Source: Narthecium ossifragum
Taxonomy: Eukaryota > Streptophyta > Magnoliopsida > Dioscoreales > Nartheciaceae
Direction of reading: 5' to 3'
DNA: 64,000 nucleotides
NCBI GenBank assembly: GCA_963920575.1
Contig: OY986972.1
Span: 15,046,502 to 15,110,501 of the forward strand
The notes beneath the pieces are model-generated. The model was not told the origin of the DNA. It was given only the letters and a program-made list of their open reading frames with translations, and made no database searches. Within the stretch, counting starts at the first letter, position 1, and every line of letters begins with the position of its first letter. Shown here in pieces: positions 57,033 through 64,000 of this stretch. Made by a program: the position numbers and the translations under genes.

Positions 57033-57651
57033 AGGATCAGTTATAGTACGGATCGGTCAGTTCGATGGACTCAACCACATCGCCTTGAGCAATGTCCTCC
57101 ACATAATGCTTTAATCTATGCCCATTAACATTGAAAACTTCATTTTTCTGTGGATTTCTAATTTCTACAGTACCATGTGGAAATACTCTATTTATAATAA
57201 AAGGTCAAGTCCATCGCGATTGTAATTTTCCTGGAAAAAGACGTAATTTAGCATTGAAAAGCCAAACTTTTTGCCTGACTTCAAAAGTCCTTGAAATTTG
57301 TTTATCATGGAAGGCCTTTGTTCTGTCTTTATAAAGTTTGAAATTCAAATAAGCTTCATTGTGAATTTTCTCAAGTTCACATAAACTCAATTTTCTATGT
57401 GCAGTGACGGCATTACTATCGATGTTTAGCTTTTTCATGACCCACATAGCCCAATGTTCTAATTCAACTGACAAATGGCATGGTTTACCAAACACTAATC
57501 GATATGAGGACATACCAATAGGTGTTTTATAAGCTGTCATATAAGCCCAAAGTGCTTCATCTAGCTTTATGGCCTAGTCTGTGCGGTCAATGCAAACAAT
57601 TTTCTGTAAAATATGTTTTATTTCCCTATTAGAGAGTTCTACCTGACCACT
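57033..57651 (-). pseudogene. Element H integrase C-terminal part (Athila-type)
   Basis: Minus-strand frame 57205-57540 reads [38 protein letters not shown], the conserved Athila/Tat integrase segment, then [36 protein letters not shown]. Upstream (57541-57651) SSGQVELSNREIK-like residues in the same domain run into the left end of element F. Downstream to 57033 the end of pol is recognisable as INGHRLKHYVEDI-like residues. Element F cut the reading frame. Confidence 0.88.
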
Positions 57652-59119
57652 TGATGATGATGCATAATGTTATATTTTTATTCCTTAATGTTTAGTCTTC
57701 TATACTTATTTTGTGCCTAAATATACTCATTATTCTAATATTTTGATTTAGGATGCAATTGAAGACCCAAAGTGCAAAACGAGGCCAAATGAACAATTCT
57801 GGACAGTTTTGACAGCAGTTAGTAATCTGGGCATAACGTTTTCATACGTGCTCCGATTGGGATGATCCAGTCTGCGATGGAAAGATAAGAAAGAACTCTA
57901 CAACTTTGATGTTTTGAGCTTTTGCTGATTCAGGCTGTATAAAGACAGAAAAATTGAAGAAGCCATCAGACTCGGAATTGCTACACCTGCACTTGGGTTG
58001 GACAAGATTCATTTTTTGAGGAGTCCAGATTTGATTCATGAAGATCCCAGCTAGGAGCACCACATTCTCTAGTTATATTAGGAGTTTATTTGATAATAAT
58101 CTTTCCTTGATTACTGGGATTGGCATGTGGTTAATGGAAGAAAGGGTGGATACTTTAGGAAAGTTGCTGGGAGGAATAAAGGAGGAAGGGAGAGGAGGCC
58201 AGCAATATCTCTCTCCCGTCCTCTCTCTTTCCCTCTCTTCGATTCTCAGAAAAAGCGACCTCTCTAAGGCTGGTGGACAGATCCTCTTCCCTCTCTCTTT
58301 CATACGTGAATCTTCTTCTCCTTCATCTTTTCTTTTCTCTTTTATTCATGGCCCTTCGTGGCTAAATCTTGATCCTTAGTCGAGAAGACTGAAACCGTGG
58401 AATCAATGAAACTGTGAGATCTAATTTATTTTTATTGTTCAGTTTATACTTGAGTATTGAATGTTCTTCTGAGATTAAATATTAATGATTGTCTTGTTTA
58501 ATTGCTAGGAGGCCTACTAGTTTATTATTCATGGTAATCTACTGCTAGGTTGGATATCAAATCCGTAATTGTTTGATCCCACTAATCTGTGAAGCAACTG
58601 AGATCTATTGATTTATTGCGTTTTAGAGATTAATAGATCTTAGGGAGAATATTCGACTAGATTAAATGCAACCGCTTGTGCTTGTGTTGTTTAGCTTCAT
58701 CGATCTCCCTATTCTTAACGCTGCTACTAAATTAAATCTACAGCGCTTGTCTTAGGTTGTTTAGTAGTTAGGGTTAATTGGATCGCTTGTTTCTAATTAA
58801 CTATGATTGAGGAGAGATTCGAATTCAATTCGAACGGTGAATATTCATGGTATGAATTGATTGATACTTGCATCGATGATCAGTTGTTGGATTCCGATGG
58901 TGGATGTTGACTCAGACCAAGGTTTGTTCTCTTAATTTAATTCAATTCTTTGCTCTAAATATTTCTTTACTGTTTTCCTCACGTTTAAAACCCCCCATCT
59001 TTGTTCACTAAGCACAAAACCAGACTAAACACTCTTCGTGGGATCGACTCGTACTCGCACTACTACATTTATCTTAAAGAGTATTGGTTTTATTTTTGAG
59101 TGCCTGCGACATCACATCA
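57652..59119 (+). repeat. Element F (Athila-type), 5' LTR
   Basis: It starts TGATGATGATGCATAATG and ends CATCACATCA, 1,468 bp, and is homologous to solo LTR F1. The bases before it (ccact, 57647-57651) are the expected target copy; the other copy is outside the window. The tatgaatt...gatcagttgttggattc region (58850-58900) is nearly identical to F1 18265-18310. In this copy the GGATCGATCC cluster of F1 is replaced by unrelated sequence (57780-58330). Confidence 0.92.
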
Positions 59120-59124
59120 AATTT

Positions 59125-59142
59125 TGGCGCCGTTGCCGGGGA
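59125..59142 (+). other. Primer binding site of element F
   Basis: TGGCGCCGTTGCCGGGGA lies five bases after the LTR. This is the standard Athila/Tat primer site, reported as complementary to Asp tRNA. Confidence 0.9.
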
Positions 59143-59306
59143 GTGATTCTAGTTGATTTTTGTGCTTATAGTGATCTTTATTTTATAAAAAAAAAGAGTT
59201 TACTTCGTTTATTAGTGCTTTCGCGTAGGATTTTTATTTATCTTCATTACTCTAGACCTTTTCTTAATTTGTTTCTCTCGGTTCACCGGAATTTTCTTGA
59301 TTGTTT

Positions 59307-61721
59307 ATGAGTATAGCTCGATCCTTTAATCAAGGGGATTTACAGTACGATCCAGAGATAGAAAGAACTTTGCGCAAGTTAAGGAGGGAAGCTCGGAGAA
59401 ACTTTGAGGAGAACGATTTGGATCTTGATTCTCCATTTGCTAGTGATTCGGAATTAGAAGAGGAAGAAGTCATGGCCGGAAATCGGACTTTGAAAGAACT
59501 TGCAGCCCCAGATTTGAATCAACAACCCTTATGCATTACATTCCCTACTTTGGATGTTGCTACTACTTTTGAATTGAAATCTGGACTAATACATCTCTTA
59601 CCCACTTTTCATGGACTTTCAGGTGAGGATCCTCACAAGCATTTAAAAGAGCTTCATGTTGTATGTACAAGTATGAAACCCATGTGGGTGACTGAAGATC
59701 AAATCAAATTGAGAGCCTTCCCGTTTTCTTTGAAAGATTCGGCTAAGGATTGGCTTTATTATTTACCATCTGGGAGTATTACTACATGGAACGAGATGAA
59801 GAGGTTGTTTTTTGAGAAATATTTTCCAGCTTCAAGGGCGGCCAACATTCAGAAAGAGATATGTGGTGTAAGGCAACATAACGGAGAGTCTCTACACGAG
59901 TATTGGGGACGCTTCAAGAAATTATGTGCAAGTTGTCCCCATCATCAAATTAGTGAGCAGTTACTTATCCAATATTTTTATGAGGGCTTACTAACCAATG
60001 ACAGGAGTATGATTGATGCCGCTAGTGGAGGAGCTTTGGTGGATAAAACTCCTGAAGCCGCGAGGAACTTGATTGCAAATATGGCGGTTAATTCTCAACA
60101 ATTTAATACTAGGCTTGATTCTTATTCGAAACATGTTAATGAGGTAAATGTTTCATCTCTTGAACAACAGATTGCAAGTCTAACTTCTCTTGTTCGTCAA
60201 TTGGCTGTAGGTAATATGCAAACAGCGAAGGTTTGCGGGATTTGTTTAGTGGCAGGACATCCAACCGATATGTGCCCAACTCTTCAAAAGGAACCCATTG
60301 AACAAGTAAATCCAGCGGGGAGTTTCCCTGGACTACCGCAAATGAAGTATGATCCATATTGAAACACGTATAATCCGGGATGGAGGGATCACCCCAATCT
60401 CAACTATGGGAATCCACAAGTAAATCAGCCCACAACTCAATTTCGCCCAACTGCCCAGCAGTATCAGCAATATAGACCGTCATACCCTCTGAGACCACAA
60501 CCAAACCCAACTTCTAATTCTGGTATGTCTTTAGAAGATATAGTTAAATCTCTTGCTACTAATACTTTGCAATTTCAACAGGAGGCGAAGGCTAGTATTC
60601 AAGGTTTGGAACATCATGTGGGTCAGATGGCGACTGCAATTAGCAAGCTAGAGGCGCAATGTTCGGGAAAATTACCCTCTCAAACGGTAATAAATCCAAG
60701 AGAGAATGCAAGTGCAATCATTTTGAGAAGTGGTAAAGAAGTTGAGACTCCAGTAAAGGAAATTCCTGCATCTTCACCGCAAGGAAACGAGCAAGACATC
60801 GTCGTGGACAAAATCTTTTCCGATGACGACTACGTACCTAAACGTAAGTTTCCACCTCTTTCTGATTATAAACATGTACCTCCTTTTCCTCAGGCTTTGA
60901 CAGAATCAAGAAAAAATGAGAAGAATTCAGATCTATATGAGACTTTTCGCCGATGCGAGGTAAATATTCCACTCTTAGATGCTATTAAACAAGTACCTCG
61001 TTGTGCTAAATTCTTGAAAGAATTATGCACAATTAAGAGGAAGCAGAAACTTAAAGGATGTGAGAAGGTGAAGGAAGGGGAAAATGTTTCTGCAATTCTT
61101 CAAAGAAAAATTCCTACAAAGTGTAGGGATCCAGGTATGTTTATTATCCCATGTACAATTGGTAACACCAAATTTGAGAAAGCCATGTTAGATTTGGGAG
61201 CTTCTATCAATGTCATGTCATATTCTATATATGCTTTTTTAAAACTTGGACCTTTGAATGAAACTGGTGTTGTGATTCAATTGGCTGACAGATCTAATGC
61301 CTATCCTAAAGGTGTAGTTGAAGATATTCTTGTGCAAGTCAATGATTTAGTTTTCCCTGCTGATTTTTATGTGCTTGACATGGAGAATGGTGATCAAACA
61401 ACTCCTATTTTGTTGGGAAGACCTTCCTTGAAGACATCCAAGACTAAGATAGATGTCCATAGTGGCACACTTACTATGGAATTTGATGGTGAAACTGTTA
61501 AGTTTAATATTTATGATGCCATGAAATATCATGCTGATGATTGTTCAGTGTATTCAATTGATGTGATTGATTATTTATCACAGGAAGTTTTTGAACTTAG
61601 TGACAAAGATGAATTGAAAGTGGTTATTAGTAAATCAGTTGAGGAAGAAAATGAGGAGCTATCTTTGAGTACTAGTTTACAGGAAACTGTTGCAGCACTG
61701 AATGATTTTTCGATAATTTAG
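59307..61721 (+). pseudogene. Element F Gag and protease
   Basis: Gag starts at the ATG at 59307. The Gag core covers about 59580-60110 (FHGLSGEDPHKHLKELHVVC, IKLRAFPFSLKDSAKDWLYYLP, LHEYWGRFKKLCASCPHH, LIQYFYEGL). A CX2CX4HX4C zinc knuckle CGICLVAGHPTDMC is at 60235-60276. A premature TGA at 60360-60362 interrupts the frame, which continues in phase to 61721. A basic-acidic linker follows, then the protease with DLGASINVM at about 61190-61216, the Athila form of the active site, and ILLGRPSLKTSKTKID downstream. The frame stops at TAG 61719-61721, again in phase with pol. Confidence 0.92.
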
Positions 61722-61784
61722 CAATCAGGTAACGATTCTTATAGTCCATTACCTATTTCTAATGAGAAATCATTACCTTCTGTA

Positions 61785-62714
61785 TTGCAAGCACCAATTC
61801 CAGATCCGAAACCTCTTCCTAATCATCTTAAATACGCTTTTCTTGGAAATGAAGGAGTATTACTAGTGATTATCTCCAATAATCTTAGTGCATCACAGGA
61901 AGAAAAACTTGTGCAGGTTCTTAAAAAGCATAAGACAGCTATTGGTTGGACAATTGCAGACACCAAGGGAATCAGTCCGAGTACATGTATGCATCGTATC
62001 TTGCTTGAAGAGGGAGCGAAACCTTCCCGCCAACCACAAAGAAGGTTAAACCCGCCCATTATGGATGTAGTAAAGACGGAGATCCTCAAACTTCTTGAAG
62101 TTGGGGTGATCTATCCTATTTCGGATAGCACTTGGGTTAGTCCAGTTCAAGTGGTTCCTAAAAAGACAGGAATAATCGTAGTGAGAAATCACAAAGATGA
62201 GTTAGTTCCCACCCGTGTGCAAAATGGGTGGAGGGTTTGTATTGATTATAGAAAATTAAATACTATAACCCGCAAGGACCACTTCCCTTTACCTTTTATT
62301 GATCAGATGCTTAAAAGATTAGCTGGTCATTCTTATTATTGTTTTCTTGATGGTTATTCAGGTTATTTTCAGATTGCAATTGCCCCAGAAGATCAGGAAA
62401 AGACGACGTTCACATGCCCATTCGGAACTTTTTCATATCGTCGCATGCCCTTTGGTCTTTGCAACGCCCCAGCTACTTTCCAAAGGTGTATGGTTAGTAT
62501 ATTCTCAGATTATATTGAACATATCATAGAGGTTTTTATGGATGATTTCACAGTTTATGGAAACTCCTGTGATAATTGTTTACATAACCTTACACTTGTT
62601 CTTCAAAGATGCATAGAAACTAGCCTTGTGTTAAATTCTAAGAAATGTCATTTCAAGGTTGAACAAGATATTCTTTTGGGTCATGTTGTTTCATCTAAAG
62701 GAATTGAGGTTTGA
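61785..62714 (+). pseudogene. Element F reverse transcriptase
   Basis: It is in the same phase as Gag. [57 protein letters not shown] and the catalytic FMDD (62535-62546) are all present, with [12 protein letters not shown] following. A one-base insertion at about 62711-62714 (four T where the frame needs three bases fewer) ends the frame. The sequence is a close match to the Athila RT consensus by motif. Confidence 0.93.
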
Positions 62715-63527
62715 TAAAGCTAAAGTTGATGTCATTCAATCTTTACCTTATCCCACAAGTGTGCGGGAAGTTCGTTCTTTTCTTGGACATGCAGGTTTTT
62801 ACCGAAGATTCATCAAGGACTTCTACAAAATAGCATTACCGCTATGCACGTTGTTACAAAAGGACAAGGTTTTTGAGTTTGATGATGCATGCAAAGAGGC
62901 ATTTGATAAACTGAAAGAATTATTGACTTCAACCCCAGTTATTCAGCCCCCAGACTGGAGCGTTCCATTCGAGATAATGTGTGATGCGAGTGATTATGCA
63001 GTGGGCGCGGTTTTGGATCAAAAGATTGGAAGAGCTTCTCATGCAATTTACTATGCTTCCAAGACTTTGGATGATGCCCAGAGAAATTATTCTACAACTG
63101 AAAAAGAACTTTTAGCCATTGTGTTTGCTTTAGAAAAATTTCGTTCTTATTTACTTGGTACTAAAGTCATTGTTTACTCTGATCATGCATCCCTTCGTTA
63201 TTTAATGACGAAGAAGGAGACAAAGCCGAGATAATACGATGGATACTTCTCTTGAGTGAATTTGATTTGGAGATAAAAGATAAAAGAGGAACAGAAAATC
63301 GGGTTGCAGATCATCTGAGTCGATTAGTTCATGTGGAGGATGAACTTCGTCTGCAGGAACCATTCCCTGATGAACAACTATTCTCTACAACTATGACATT
63401 ACCTTGGTATGCAAATATTGTGAATTATTTGGTTACTAATATGCTACCTTCTGATTTGTCTACGGCTCAAAGAGATAAGATCAAAAGTGATGCCAAATAC
63501 TATGTGTGGGATGACCCATATTTATAG
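62715..63527 (+). pseudogene. Element F RNase H and linker to integrase
   Basis: After the shift the +1 frame carries [37 protein letters not shown] and [18 protein letters not shown] with [10 protein letters not shown] (62715-63230), the RNase H domain with its CDAS and SDHA residues. A one-base deletion near 63231 returns to the original frame, where KRGTENRVADHLSRL (63285-63330) follows. TAG at 63525-63527 ends this piece in phase. The two indels compensate each other. Confidence 0.92.
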
Positions 63528-64000
63528 AAGCATTGTGCAGATCAAGTAATAAGAAGGTGCGTTACTGAAAATGAAATTATTTTTATACTCACTTTTTGTC
63601 ATTCTTATGCTTGTGGAGGTCACTTTGGAGTTAAGAGAACGGCAAGAAAAGTGTTAGAATATGGCTTCTATTGGCCTTCTTTATTTCGAGATTCATACTC
63701 TCTTTGTAAATCATGCGAGAATTGTCAAAAGACAGGTAATATATCCCAAGTGAATGAGATGCCACAAACCCCCATATTATTTTGCGAAATTTTTGATCTT
63801 TGGGGAATCGATTTCATGGGTCCGTTCCCAATATCTTTTGGTTATGTATATATTCTACTTGCTGTTGATTATGTTTCAAAATGGGTAGAAGCTAAAGCTA
63901 CCAGGACAGATGATTCTAAAGTTGTTGCAGATTTTATCAAGTCTAACATATTATCTAGGTTTGGAATTCCAAGAGCTTTCATAAGTGATTGAGGTACGCA
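63528..64000 (+). pseudogene. Element F integrase, N-terminal half, cut by window end
   Basis: The frame resumes in phase after 63527 with CHSYACGGHFGVKRTARKVLEYGFYWPSLF and CENCQKTGNIS, the HHCC zinc-binding domain (63590-63750). The catalytic core follows: WGIDFMGPFP with its Asp (63810-63835), YVSKWVEAKAT and ILSRFGIPRAFISD up to a TGA at 63990-63992, just after the second catalytic Asp. The rest lies outside the window. Confidence 0.9.

Larger units (their letters stand above)
53141..57651 (-). mobile_element. Element H, Athila-type retrotransposon, 3' half only
   Basis: This is a minus-strand element. The integrase C-terminal end lies at 57033-57651, followed leftward by the long 3' non-coding region (53158-55450) whose sequence is shared with element E, including GGGTTGCCTCCCAG at 55393-55406. 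The 3' LTR is missing: the match to E stops at its position 31911 and the sequence abuts truncated copia K. The 5' side is interrupted by element F at 57652. A Mutator-like transposon occupies 55460-57023. Confidence 0.85.

Overview
This window is nuclear, heterochromatin-like DNA of a flowering plant. The evidence is a mixture of LTR-retrotransposon lineages known from angiosperms: Tekay/Del-type chromoviruses, Athila-type Ty3 elements, a SIRE/Maximus-type Ty1/copia element with an envelope-like ORF, Cassandra TRIMs carrying 5S-like sequence, a hAT MITE, Mutator-like DNA and initiator-Met-tRNA primer sites. I see no intact host gene and no tRNA, rRNA or CRISPR. Apart from 9184-10962, which holds a broken MULE-type gene, almost every base belongs to a transposon. 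The species cannot be named from this sequence.

Layout. (1) 1-7254: Tekay-type element A on the minus strand (left LTR cut by the window edge, internal 376-4641, right LTR 4642-7254). It sits inside the reverse transcriptase of an older plus-strand chromovirus J, which resumes at 7255, has lost its integrase and ends in an LTR at 9183; that LTR carries a 177-bp hAT MITE. (2) 9184-10962: non-coding DNA and the first coding exon of a MULE/MUSTANG-like gene. It is cut by solo LTR B (10963-16228), which holds solo LTR Q1 (11730-14480), which holds a Cassandra copy (12648-13081). (3) 16243-53140: copia element K on the minus strand. Its left LTR contains an Athila-type solo LTR. Its envelope-like ORF is split by the 26-kb Tekay insertion G (20501-46493). 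G's left LTR contains, Russian-doll fashion, solo LTR F2, then solo LTR D, then the complete 9.8-kb non-autonomous element E (23665-33499). G's right LTR contains solo LTR Q2. A second, two-LTR Cassandra lies in K at 46568-47244. (4) 53141-57651: minus-strand Athila-type element H with a 1,564-bp Mutator-like transposon inside. (5) 57652 to the end: Athila-type element F on the plus strand, inserted in H's integrase and running off the window.

Most insertions were delimited by reading both termini (TG...CA or near) and a flanking duplication on each side: cgagc, tcacg, gtgtg, atttc, gtac+1, acggt, atagc, gtgtt, cccac and cttta (5 bp), cccgtgcc (8 bp) and gtctctaaa (9 bp). This gives an order of events without alignment software.

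Points most worth a second look: perfect or covarying GATCG-centred hairpins placed in LTRs or leaders of at least five unrelated retroelement families; an array of about 30 short palindromes inside E; E as a probable parasite of the Athila-like lineage represented by H; a Cassandra insertion that has a target duplication but only one LTR; and element A, whose two LTRs differ only at CpG sites although its coding region is wrecked.
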